Assembly (NCBI GenBank): GCA_028015205.1
Contig: CM051515.1
Coordinates: forward strand, 12,356,001 to 12,420,000
Origin: Mytilisepta virgata
Taxonomy: Eukaryota > Mollusca > Bivalvia > Mytilida > Mytilidae
Direction: 5' to 3'
Length of the DNA: 64,000 nucleotides
The first letter of the stretch is position 1, and each line of letters starts with the position of its first letter. The notes under the pieces were generated by a model, which did not search any database, was not told the DNA's origin, and saw only the letters and a list, made by a program, of their open reading frames with translations. Below, piece by piece: positions 36,040 through 47,136 of the stretch. The position numbers and the translations under genes were made by a program.

Positions 36040-37035
36040 CTTCGACATTATAAAATTAATCCGGTAATCAAACAAAACAAGGTATAAAAAATAACAACGT
36101 GGATATATAACAGTAAAATAAGTCCGATGGATTTTTTTCTAGGAAAAGAAGACAATTGATAAATTTTACTAGTAAAATTTGTCCAATGTTAGTAATATTA
36201 GTCCGGAACATTTTTCCCCGGAATAATCAAGTCGAATAAAATTCCATTATCAAGGGAAAAATTTGAAACTTTTTTCGAATATTCCGTTTTTCACTTTCAG
36301 TTTTTGAAACTATGTATTTTTTTCTTGTCAAGAAATTCCGTCATATTCGTCTGCTCCATTACTATATAATGACAACAGATGATTTTTTCAACTCAGTTTT
36401 AAAGGCAGGAGTGAAGTGTGTTCACCACAAAGTATAACAGATTTTTGTAGCGAGTACTTTTCATAATGAATGTAAAAGATGTTTATCAACATAACATTAG
36501 CCAAAAACTCAAGGCAATAAAAATAGGAAAAATCCATAAATCAATAATCAATATAATAATAATATCTAATAATTTTAAACCCGGATAGACCAATTTTCCT
36601 ATTAAATTATTGTTAATTTCTATCTATTCAATTAAAAGTGAATATTATCTTTATCTGTAATAAATGCCGTTTTTCCTTAATATTCATTTTCCACAATATA
36701 TCATATTTCAGAAGTATATGATTTTTTATTTCTTTCATAATACCTGAGACTACTATAGTAATTAAGATGGACTAGATTTCTTAATTATTTTTTTCCCAAC
36801 AATTTTTCCTAATAAAATTGATCCTCGGACTAAAATTACTATTAGTTGGAATGTTTTTACTAGGAAAATTTGACTCTATGGATCTATTTCCCTAGGGACA
36901 TTAGTCCACCCAGACTTATTTTACTAGGACCAAATTATCACTTACAAGTACACTGTTGTCGAAACATTGGATGACTAATTGTCACAGAAATTGTTTGAAA
37001 ACAAAGACAATAATCCACAGTGGAATGATAAATCA
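36040..37035 (+). repeat. segmental duplication block 2b (partner 19,400-19,530)
   Basis: CTTCGACATTA and AATCCGGTAATCAAACAAAA at the left, GACTAATTGTCACAGAAATT and GTTTGAAAACAAAGACAATA at the right, match the partner, with a transposon-like insert between them. Confidence 0.6.
36112..36930. mobile_element. 820-bp non-autonomous TIR element
   Basis: Ends are AGTAAAATAAGTC and its exact inverse GACTTATTTTACT. Inside, further TTAGTCC / GGACTAA words and AGTAAAATTTGTCC repeat the terminal motif. No transposase frame. The homologous locus at 19.4 kb lacks this segment, which supports insertion. Confidence 0.55.
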
Positions 37036-37300
37036 TTAGATTTGCGAAAATTTGAAATTCAGACAAAATGATAATGCCCACCGTTTCTTTTAGAGCTACA
37101 TGTACGCTCCCTTTTTAAAACGCACAAGGGAATCAGATTTATTCATGTACAAAATCACAAGTATAACATTAAGCAATATCCAAAATTTACATTGAACACA
37201 ATCTTGAATTAATGAGAAAGTCTTCAAATTATATTTGATATATTCTCACAATTAATTTCTGCACAAAAATATGGTTGCTTCAATGAAATAAACATACATT

Positions 37301-37445
37301 TATTATTTACTTATACAGATGTCATTATCATGAAACATAGACAGTCCTCGGGACGGTATCCTGTGGCTCCGGCATTATCAGTGTTTCAGTCAATACTACA
37401 TGTACTGTCTATATTTCATGATAATTCCCTCTGTATAAATAATAA
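37301..37445. mobile_element. 145-bp foldback repeat
   Basis: TTATACAGATGTCATTATCA and TGAAACATAGACAGT on the left are mirrored on the right (ACTGTCTATATTTCATGATA, then TCTGTATAAATAATA). Confidence 0.55.
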
Positions 37446-38940
37446 CTCGCTCCACTTTGATATTTGATATTAATATATTATAATTTTATCATTGTGTTAA
37501 AAATAGATTAAAAATTTATTACATTTTGTTAAAACAAAAATAATTACTGTGCCATTATATCATAAGTATATAAACAATTATATTTGTATATATTAGTGCA
37601 ATGAAAATAGACATCATAGTATTTTCACACTGTGACTTCGAGGTAAAACCTGGGCAAACTACAATTTTATCGAACTTAACCGTGTTGTGTTGGAATAAAC
37701 GGACCCATTTTCTGACATATTTTAGCGCAACACTGGATCGTCTATAGAACATGACTGGATCAAAGTGATCAGCTCTCTACTATAACAAAACTGAACCAGA
37801 GCAGCGCTGTCAGTCTAGAACAGCTCTGTACTAGGGCACGTTACTCTCCTCTGAAACAACACTGGATCATAGGACCTCTGGGAAATATCATACAAGTAAA
37901 CACCAGAGCTGTTTTCGGAGTAGGCTCAGCTAAAATATTGCTAATTGCAGAGTAATTAAGGGGATACATAACACCTAAGGGAGTTAACGCTTTAAAAATC
38001 AGCTAAAAGTTTTAATCACATATTATTAGTAAAAAGAAATGAAACTTCTCAATGATCAAAATTAGTGTTTGTCAAACTGCTATATATCCAATGAAATTAT
38101 TCCCGTAAATTATATGGTTCAATTTTCTTGAATTTTTTATATTTTTGTCAACCGGTCAAACTAAATATTTCATCAAAATTTTATGAAAATTAAACGAGCC
38201 AAATCAATTTTAGTTTAAGTGTTGGGTACCCCCTTAAGAGCTCCGTTATTTATTACACTCGATGCTCTCCTCTCGAACACTATAGTGCTCGGGAGCTTAA
38301 AACTGAACAAAAACATACTTTTTCCTTAATTAAAATGACTTTTGTATTTTGATGTGTCAATTAAGATACTACTATGATTATGCCGTCCAGTAGAGGATCG
38401 GGTGATATCCAATTTATATATGTTACAGTGAATTTGTCTTATTAGTGAATATACATAATCACTGAAAAAAACACCAGGGATTTTACACCACCACTGACTT
38501 GGAAATTAATACAAGTGTTTAATATTTTTGTAACAAAATTATTTACAAAAAAACCTAATTAGTAGTGAACCTTGTTTTACTAGCCACGATCTATTCACTG
38601 CGATCTGTTTCATGGCATAAAAACTTTAACCTGAAAACTTTAACAAAGCTGACATCGATACTTATCACATAAGGTAACTGAGACACGAAAAAAAACGCCA
38701 ATAATTGTGGGAAAAAAAGAACGCCGAAGCGACTAAACAGTCCGATCAAAGTTCAAAGTAAGACAAAGTCATGAGAGTTTTCTTCGTATCATTGTGGTGT
38801 GCTTATCAGTAAACAAACTTTATTGATTTAATCCTTTTTCATTCGTTTTGTACGTTATTACGAATGTCAATTGTTGATTTGAAGAATTCTATTGACATTG
38901 TAATATTATTTAATGAATCTGATTTATCAATTAATTTGTA
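37446..38940. other. FUT-C 5' flank
   Basis: No coding exon recognised. 37,740-37,980 carries the AGCTC/AGAACA repeat words. 38,820-38,940 aligns with the 120 bp before the FUT-B exon (ATTACGAATGTCAATTGTTG then ATTTGAAGA), so the upstream intron end is conserved. The first, presumably 5'UTR, exon was not located. Confidence 0.4.
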
Positions 38941-38950
38941 GGGAGAAGAA

Positions 38951-40069
38951 ATGGACAATCCTTTACCGTTATTAGTGAGAAAAAGATTAGGGATTTTGAT
39001 CTTAATTGGATGTGGATGTTATTGCCTGCTTGGAAATAACGTAAATAACACTTTTCAGTTCAAACAATTGACGGAGAACTTTGCTTTTAATGAACATATC
39101 ATAAAGTACAATGTAACTTTTCGAAAACATTCGAGTCATGTAAAAATTCTTTTATGGACTAATTTTTTTGACAGTATGAATTGGGTAAAGGCTATTCGAA
39201 AGGAAGTTCAAAATTGTAATTGTTCAGTGACTTCCGATAAAAGTGAAATCGAGGCTGTGGATGCAGTTGTTTTTCATCTAACTGATTTGAAGATGTACAA
39301 GGATCTTCCGAAATATAGAGCAGCAGATCAGGTATGGATTCTGTTTACAGCTGAACCACCGCCTCATCTTTATTGGGTAGGCTTACATGTTCCGAATATG
39401 ATGTTTAATTGGACTATGTCTTACAGGCAAGATTCGACCATCAGGGTACGATATGGTAAAATGATCGAGTTGACCGAGACAGAAAAGACCAAGTTTAAAT
39501 TAAGCGAGTCTGTTTGCAAAACTAAACCTAAATTTATGGCATCCGTCATAGGTAATTGTTTTGACGATGGAAGGCGATATCGAGAAATTAGCGAACTAAA
39601 AAAATACGTCCCTATAGATGAATACGGAAGGTGTGGCGACCTGATTTGCCCAAGAACGCAGGAATGTCATAACATAATGAATGAATACAAATTTAAAATA
39701 GCCATTGAGAATAGTCACTGTCGAGATTACCTGTCTGAAAAGTTTTGGGTGGCTCTTTTGGAGAGACATATTCCTGTGGTAAATTGGAAACAAAATCGAA
39801 TTGCTGCAGTACCACCGAATTCATACATAAATATTAATGATTTTTATTCTATCCATGAAGTGGCAAAATATTTGATAAATGTTAGTGAAAATAGCTCCTT
39901 GTGTGATTCTTATTTTGACTGGAAGAAGCATTATAAAGTTGGCCAAACCTCACTTTGGGAATCTTTTCCTGCCATATGTGATAAACTGCGTTCAAAGACA
40001 GGATACCAGGCCCAAACATTAGTTGATCCATGGAAATGGATAAAAGACGATACGTGTGAAATGTGGTCG
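38951..40069 (+). CDS. alpha-1,3-fucosyltransferase (GT10), FUT-C, main exon
   Basis: Best-preserved member of the cluster. ATG 9 nt after acceptor TAG (38,939-38,941), hydrophobic anchor about residues 12-29 with a Cys-rich CGCYC, lumenal stem, then AEPPPH (134-139), FNWTMSYR (152-159), YGK (168-170), GRCG (226-229) and ENSHCRDYLSEKFW (253-266). Lumenal cysteines at 89, 91, 189, 203, 228, 233, 239, 257, 317, 343 and 369. The exon ends after Ser373 at GTAAGT (40,070); unspliced, the frame would stop at 40,090 after six more codons. Predicted reaction: transfer of fucose from GDP-fucose in alpha-1,3 linkage in the Golgi; the acceptor is unknown. Confidence 0.92.
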
Positions 40070-40317
40070 GTAAGTACTGGTACATTATAGGCTACTATAA
40101 ACCATGAAGGGATGACTGAACCCCAAAATGAATATCACACACTCTTCCGATTGGTCAATATCATATTAAGTTGTACTGATTTAAAACGAGAGTGGGTCTT
40201 TTTTCGAAATATTCTAAATGAAACTACAATATATTTCACATGAATGTTTAAAAATGTGTGCAAATTGAAGATTTAAATGGTGGGCCCCGGATTTCGGGAA
40301 AATTAAATTCCCCTTTC

Positions 40318-41403
40318 AGCTCACCTGGCCATAGGCCATACATGTGAACTTTTGTCATCACTTGGCGTCCGTTAACGTTTCACATTTTAATCTTCTCCTC
40401 TGAAACCATTGGGCCAAATGAAATTAAGTTTGACAGGAAGCATCTATGTAAGGTCCTTAATAAAGTTTGCTCATTTCGTCCCAAATCGGGCAACAAACAT
40501 GGCCGTCATGGGTAATTCTTGTTTCTCATTGGTTGATTAAAAAATAAAAATTCTGGAACTGCTTCCCCAAATGAAATGAAACCTGACAGGAAGCATATAT
40601 GGGAGGTTCAGTATAAAGTCTCCCCATTTTGTCCCAGTCGGACTACAAATATGGTCACCATGGGCAGTTCTTGTTTCTGATTGGCTGATATAGAAAAAAA
40701 ACCTGCTCCTCTGAAATTACTGTATAAGTAAGTATGTAAGTAAATTTTATTTAAAGTCGGCACATATATACATACAACAAATAACATGAGCTATATTAGC
40801 TCTTTACATCGACTATATATGGGAGGTCCTTTCTAAAATTTCCTCATTTCGTCCCGATTGGACTACAAATATGGAAGCCATGGTGAGTTCTTTTTTTTTT
40901 TGATCGGCTGATATAAAACAATCTTCTCCTTTGGAGTCGCTTGGCCAAATGGAACGAAACTTGTCAGGAACCATCTATGGGAGGTTCTTTACAAAGTTGC
41001 CTCGTTTCGTCTCGATTGGGCAACAAAAATGGCCGTTATGGGCAATTCTTGTTTCTCATTGGTAAATTAAAAAAAAATCTGGGACTACTTGGCCAAAACT
41101 GTCAGCCAAACTTGACAAGAAGCATCTATGGAAAGTCTTTTCTGAAATCATTTTTTTTCATCCTGATTGGACGACAAGGATGACTGCCATGGAAAATTCT
41201 TGTTTCTGATAGGCTGATATAAAGAAATCTTCTTCTCTGTAACCGCTTGGCCAAATGAAACAATACTTGACAAGAAGCATATGTGGGAGATTTTTTACAA
41301 AGTTTTCTCATTTTGTCCAGATCATGCGACAAACATGGCTGCCATGGGTAATTCTTGTTTCTGCCAGGTGAGCGATACAGGTTCAGCCCTCTGAGCCTCT
41401 AGT
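40318..41403 (+). mobile_element. pearl / Helentron-like element, copy 2
   Basis: Starts AGCTCACCTGGCC-ata-GGCC...GTGAaCT hairpin, then GGCGTCCGTTAACG. Six or so core repeats of about 155-165 bp follow (each with CTCCTCTGAAAC, CCAAATGAAA, GGAAGCATCTATG, CATTTCGTCC, ATGGCCGTCATGG, AATTCTTGTTTCTCATTGG). It ends hairpin AGGTTCA...TGAGCCT then CTAGT and host T. Confidence 0.75.
40728..40815 (-). mobile_element. short LINE 3' end nested in pearl copy 2
   Basis: On the minus strand GATGTAAAGAGCTAATATAG and CTCATGTTATTTGTTG lead to AATAAAATT and a (TTAC)n tail. The same 3' end is at 50,640-50,710. It splits one core repeat of the pearl element and is therefore younger. Confidence 0.55.
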
Positions 41404-42517
41404 TCAAGCTCATTTTCAGGCAAGACATATATTTTAAATTTCTTTGCAATACATTATTACGTTACACTTCCGTCATAACGGAATGCTATAATTTTTCCAT
41501 AAATTAATATGGAATTTTATTAAATTTTATTGCATATTGGGGTACCCCTATGCGGTAAATAACATAAAACGGCTAATTGTTGTTTGTATTATAAAACCAT
41601 AATGCAACCTCTCGCATGGTCCAATGATTTACCAAAAAGCACAGAAAAGAACCATTGATTTACTGTCATAATTTTCCTTATAGAAATTGGACCATTTTGG
41701 GGGGAAATAGCTATAACAAATTATACATATTATAATTCTTGTCGCGAAATAGTGCCTCTTTAAACTTAAATGAAGAATTAGGTATTTCGTGTAAACCTTA
41801 GATTAAAAAAACTGAAATGGCGGATCATTCAAATTTTAAGAGGGTCTGTTAAAAACAAACGGAAATATCAAGCGACATAAATGTATATCATTTTTAAATG
41901 CCCCTCTCCTAAAGAGACCCCAGTTGCAGATTTTTCTGAAAGTAATATAAAGTAATAATAAAATATTAATCATTAATTGAATAAATAATTAATTAATTAA
42001 ATAAAATGAAATAAAATAAATATGCTTGTTTCAGGTTTACACACTTAGTATCTTACATAAAATGTGATTCTCATGAAATATGATAAATAAAATTTCCTTT
42101 AAGAGGTTAAATTCGTTTTAGTAAAAATGTTCATTGAATTATTTGGTCTATAACCATATAAATCATTGAACCTTTATCTAAAAACAAAGTTTTATTTTCG
42201 GTTCTTTTCTGTTCTGTTTGTTTCTTTTATGTATTTTCGGTAAATTGTCGTCCTTTTCTGTAAATCGTTTAACTGTCAAGAGGCTGCTCTCTCAGTAAGA
42301 ATTGTTTCTGACAGCTTTAGAGCAGTAGTGGATCCGAGTAGGGCTGGATCACGTGAACCGCTCTGCTCTACAAGTACACATGAAAACTTTAAACACAGTG
42401 ACGAAATCTGTCAAATGTGGTACATATAAGCTTTGCTAAAATATTATAAGGTACAGGTAAAAGGTAAAATTGATTTAGGAATAGATACCAACTATGCACA
42501 AGTGTATTTAAAAATTA

Positions 42518-45500
42518 AAAAAAGCCCTCCACACCAGAAATATGTCGATTTTTGCTGATTTTGGGAACTTCCCGTTGCCTTTGAAACCAAAGTGAATGCC
42601 CCACATACCCAGTAATGCATGATGTGTTAGAGTGGGCTGCCATCTTTCCATTAATTCCTATCCAGAGGTAAAACTAACTAAAATTGTGTTGTAAGATCTA
42701 TGTATGCAAGTCCTTGAGGCCAAAAGTGCAATTTTGGGCATTTTTACACTGTTCAGGGCACTGAAAAGTTAAAAAAATAAAATATTTCACACACACTGAG
42801 GTATTAAATGGCCCTTGATGTTCCTGTACAGCTCATTAATAAAATTTTCCCACCCAAAATATTCCATTTTGGACCCAAAAGGCAGACCATCCCTCCCTTT
42901 TAATTCACCCTTTGTGACAAATGATGGCACTAAGGCTATTCTGCATGGTACTGTTAATTCATACATGTGAATTTGGGTCCCAAATGTTACTGCTTCTGTA
43001 GCTATAATGTTTCTCTTGCAATCAAGGCCAAAAAAGGGTATCCAAATATCAGTGGAGAGGATTAGGGGTATACAAATGGCTGGAAAGGGCCACGATGCCT
43101 TGTGGCATCGTTTGCCTGGAAAGGGCTAGACCAGGAGTTTGCAGTCAGATTGAATACTGATAGACATATCATTGACATAACACATGAAAGGCAAAGGGCC
43201 TAATATTCTTCCCTGAGATACTCCAAAATTATCTCTAGGAGTTCCGTCCCGTTTATATTTATAAGTTCTTTCCTTCCTGTTAAGTATGATTCAAATCATT
43301 TGATTTTTTTAAATCCTATAGTTATTAATTTTTGGCTTAGTATTTGATTGTCAACTGTGTCAAAAGGTTTTTGTAAGTCTATCATAACCATCCCTGTAAA
43401 TAATCCTTTTGATGTTTGTGATTTAATGTGATCAAATGGTTGGATAAAACAAGTATCAGTTAAATACGAACTTCTAAAACCGGACTGAAATTGATATAGA
43501 GATTATGTTGGAGCAACTGATCTACTGTTCTTTTTATATAAAGGTTTCGCTCTAGCTACTTTAAGTTCCTCTGGTACTATTCCAGATGTAATGGACATAT
43601 TTACCAGATAGGTTATTGGTTTAGCTAGAGCGCGCGCTCCATCTTTTATGAACCTCGCAGGAATGTTATCAATTCCTGTACTCTTGAAAGAGTTTAGAAT
43701 GCAGAGTTCTTTGTATATAAAGTCTTCATTTACTGGTGTTAATTTTAGTTTAAGATTATTACTGGTAACTTTATTATAGAATTGCTTAAAGAGTGTGGGA
43801 TCAAAATCAAATATCCTAGGAGCTGGCGGTAATTTATCGACAAGAGAGGAAGCAACAGAGGTGAAAAAGGTGTTAAAATGATTCGCTATTTCTTTTTAAT
43901 TATGACATGTTTGTCCGGCTATATTCAAAACAATACTTGCACCATCCGATTTTTTTAAACTGTATCCTAAGGATTTTAATTGTTCCCTGAGTTTTTGGGA
44001 GATTTCTTATTTTCTTCGATTTTTCCTGAAACATAGTCTTCCTTAGCTTTCTTTGTATCTCTCTGAACCCTATTTCTAATTTTATAGTACGTTTGTATAA
44101 GTTTGTCTCTATTTCTGATGTTATGTAGGATCTCAGATGTCATCCATGGTTCAGTTTGTTGTCTTATTTTTGTATCTCTGAATGGGACTTTCTTGTATAG
44201 AATGTTAAGAAATGATCACTTAAACCTGTTGAAATAACCCCAGATTGACTTATTTTATCTTGATTATTACAAACAATGTGGTGTATGGTGGTTTTAGATG
44301 TTTGAGTAACTCGAGTACGATCATTAATCAACTGCTTTAAATTCTAACATGTTTAGAATATTTTTATAAGATTTACATATAGTAGATGTATTGTTTTTAA
44401 AGCTTATATTAAAATCGCCTATGATAATCTGTTCACAATCTGGTCTTAGTTTATTTAAAGTTTGTTCAAATAATTCCAGAAAATTAATGTGTTTGGGTGG
44501 TCTGTAACAAGTTCCCACTAATATTGGTTTAGTTTTTTGGAAGAAGAATTTCTATCCAAATAGATTCCATACCATCAATTTTCAGATCTTGCAAAAGAGA
44601 GAAGACTAAGTCATTTCTAATATACATATAAACTCCCCCGCCGTTTCGTGACCTGTCTGAACGTACGACGCTATAATTCTCAATACAAATTTTTGTTTAA
44701 AGGTTCATTTGTATACACAGTGGTCCTACTTCTGGATACTTATTTATTATTTTATTTTTTGTTGTCTTCTTCCATAAATACTTTTAATAAATATTTACCA
44801 TAACAACGAAGGGTGTTTATTATCAATGTCATATATACTATTCACATCCTTTTACTAAATAATCCTAAAGGGATATAAGCTGTCATCTTGGATTTCCTAC
44901 CCCTACCTCGATTAAAATCAGTTAAAAATACTTCCATATGACACTTCATTTCATATCTGCCCTCAATCGCCTCCAAAAAGAATGACCTTCAAAATCCAAT
45001 CATCATTTTACCAGAATATTCGTTGTTATGGTAAATATCTATTAAAAGTACTCATGAAAAAAGACAACAACAACAAAAAACATTAAAATAAAAAAATATC
45101 CAGAAGTCGGGCCCCTGTGTTTTTATACTCCTGCACGTATGAAAAACTTACTGGTTCAATCTTTAAAAAAGATATCCGACGCATTTTTCCATGTATATCT
45201 TCTCGTTCATTTGTCTGTTAACGTTAAAATCTCGCGTGGATTAAGCAGTGAATCCATATAATGATAGTTGCATTTCCACATGCAGTAAGTATTTATTTAG
45301 TTGTAGGACATAAAAAATTCTGTTTTAATAGTTGAATACTTCAAAATAAAACATTTAACTTATATATCAATCTTAATTTTTACCTACGTACAGTACGGTA
45401 CTGAACATAGCAATATATTAACTAAACAAGTTTTTCAGAACATCAAAAATAAAATCATTTTCGTCCAATCACACAACAGAAAATTAACATCATCCATGCT

Positions 45501-45783
45501 GTTATCATATTCAGGGATCTTTATGGTCAAAGGGCCAAAATTTATTTTCAATTTTTATAAACCTGGAAACAACGCAATAGAACAATAATCCGACGAATTG
45601 AAAGTACCGTATTGACGTATTCGGGGATACTTATTTGTAAAAACATTATCGTAAAAGGTTTGTATTACTATAGCGCATGCGTCATACTATTGTCAGTTTG
45701 ACTGCTGCTCAAAGTAACGCCCTCTTGTACTAAAGTACATAATGGGTAAGTAACCAGATCTTGCCTAAAGTGTGGAGGGCAAA
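42518..45783. mobile_element. possible large TIR element containing a LINE
   Basis: GCCCTCCACAC at 42,518-42,528 has an exact inverse, GTGTGGAGGGC, at about 45,770-45,780, both next to A-runs. 42,530-43,120 is low-copy-looking sequence without frames. The pair may be coincidental. Confidence 0.2.
43130..44725 (-). pseudogene. LINE fragment: APE endonuclease and reverse transcriptase
   Basis: Minus strand, 5' to 3': endonuclease segment SDRSRNGGGVYMYIRND, VGTCYRPPKH and IIIGDFN (44,690-44,390); then the RT N-terminus with IPARFIKDGARALAKPITYL (43,670-43,610); motif A MVMIDLQKPFDTVD (about 43,390); and motif B GVSQGRILGPLPF followed by YVNDM (43,230-43,160). It stops at about 43,130 before the catalytic YxDD motif. 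Numerous stops and frameshifts. CR1/Jockey-like order. It lies antisense in the FUT-C intron. Confidence 0.85.
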
Positions 45784-46035
45784 AAAACCCGCAATGACAC
45801 AAGCCTTTTTACTGCCTTCTATTTACATCGAGATATGTCACTCATCTTCAGTTTTGCAGATATTTTTATCTCGCATATGAAGAAAATAGGCTGGTGCGAG
45901 GTTTCTTTCTCGGCGTGGAGGACCTCACTTTATATAACTGAAAGATGAAGAACAGCAATAAAAGTGTCGTTCCTTTGCGTCACGTGCTTGTCTGAATTTT
46001 GTGTTTAGAATTTATCATCGTATCCATCCTTTTTG

Positions 46036-46303
46036 TCGAGCCTTCGATTTTTGTCGCGGAAGCGAGTCATAGCGATCTTACATTCCATCGTCGTCGGCGG
46101 AGGTGGCGTCAACATTTACATCCACGCTGTGGTTAAAGTTTTTTTTAAGCATTAATAACTTTCTTAAACCATTCTGGATTCTTACCAAACTTGGAAAGTA
46201 GCTTGTTCAAGATCAAAAGATAGTATCCAGAGGAAAATTTTATAATACATTTTTTACCATTTTTCCGTATTTACTTATAAATGGGCTTCGCTTTTCTCCT
46301 AGT
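46036..46303 (+). mobile_element. short pearl-like element
   Basis: Starts GTCGAGCCTTCG, with a GTCGCGGAAGCGA segment and a CGTCGTCG microsatellite. One unit with CCATTCTGGATTCTTACCAA follows, then ATGGGCTTCGC and CTAGT before host T. A second pearl-type family, different from the AGCTCACC copies. Confidence 0.45.
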
Positions 46304-46515
46304 TAACATTACATACAGCCTAAAGCTTCTTCGTGATCAATAAATAACATGTAAAGAAAAATTATGTACATTCCACTATTACAATTAAAACATAGACAAC
46401 CGCGAAAACAGACGAGACACTTTTCTAGTGATTATGATGGAGATTTATTGTTAGAAATATCTAAAAATGAAAATGAATATTTAAAAATTTGACAAATATA
46501 TTTTTATATCTTCAG

Positions 46516-46575
46516 ATGTCAAACTTGATAAAAAGAAGATGGGATCGGTTTATGCATGATTTTAGGATTCTGTGA
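46516..46575 (+). CDS. FUT-C terminal coding exon
   Basis: Encodes MSNLIKRRWDRFMHDFRIL and a TGA directly after CTTCAG, in phase 0 with Ser373. It differs from FUT-A at Met1, Leu4, His14 and Arg17, all conservative or neutral. The 3'UTR block CGGAGGTCACTGGAGC that follows matches the paralogues. Confidence 0.75.
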   Translation: MSNLIKRRWDRFMHDFRIL

Positions 46576-47054
46576 AAGTCAGACTTACTGGACTCGACAT
46601 CTACACGGAGGTCACTGGAGCGCACGCTTATAGAGATCATTAATCTCACTCCGAAGAAAGAGATTTCCAAATGTGGAAAAATAACATGAAACTGCGCTTC
46701 TGAATTTGCTGTCTTTAAGATTGAAATAATCGTCCCACTAAATTACGGAATACTAAGTATGATCCATTTTAAAAAAAAATTACCAAACATGCATAGTTTG
46801 TGAGCCTTTGCTCTTTCGAATAAGAATTTAATTCAACAAACATTATATTTTCTAGAAAAAATCAAATGCTCCAAACGAGACATCGAGTAAAAAAAATAAT
46901 ATTCTTTTAACAGACCAAGATCTGATGTGCTATGTTGGTCCCTTTATTAAAAAGTCTTGGTTAGTGAGGAAAGCGGACTAAGAAGCTGCATAAGATGATA
47001 AATATGTCTGTTTTATTTTGTCTGTTTATTTTGTTTTTTTTTTTTTTCTTTTTT

Positions 47055-47105
47055 AGCTCACCTGACCTAACAGGCCAAGTGAGCTATTCTGATCACTTTG
47101 CGTCC

Positions 47106-47136
<31 letters not shown>

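Larger units (their letters stand above)
40070..46515 (+). other. FUT-C last intron (6,446 bp), expanded by transposons
   Basis: GTAAGT donor and CTTCAG acceptor. Holds a pearl element (40,318-41,403), a LINE EN/RT fragment (43,130-44,725) and a second pearl-like element (46,036-46,303). About 45,190-45,530 still matches intron sequence of the other two genes. Confidence 0.65.
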
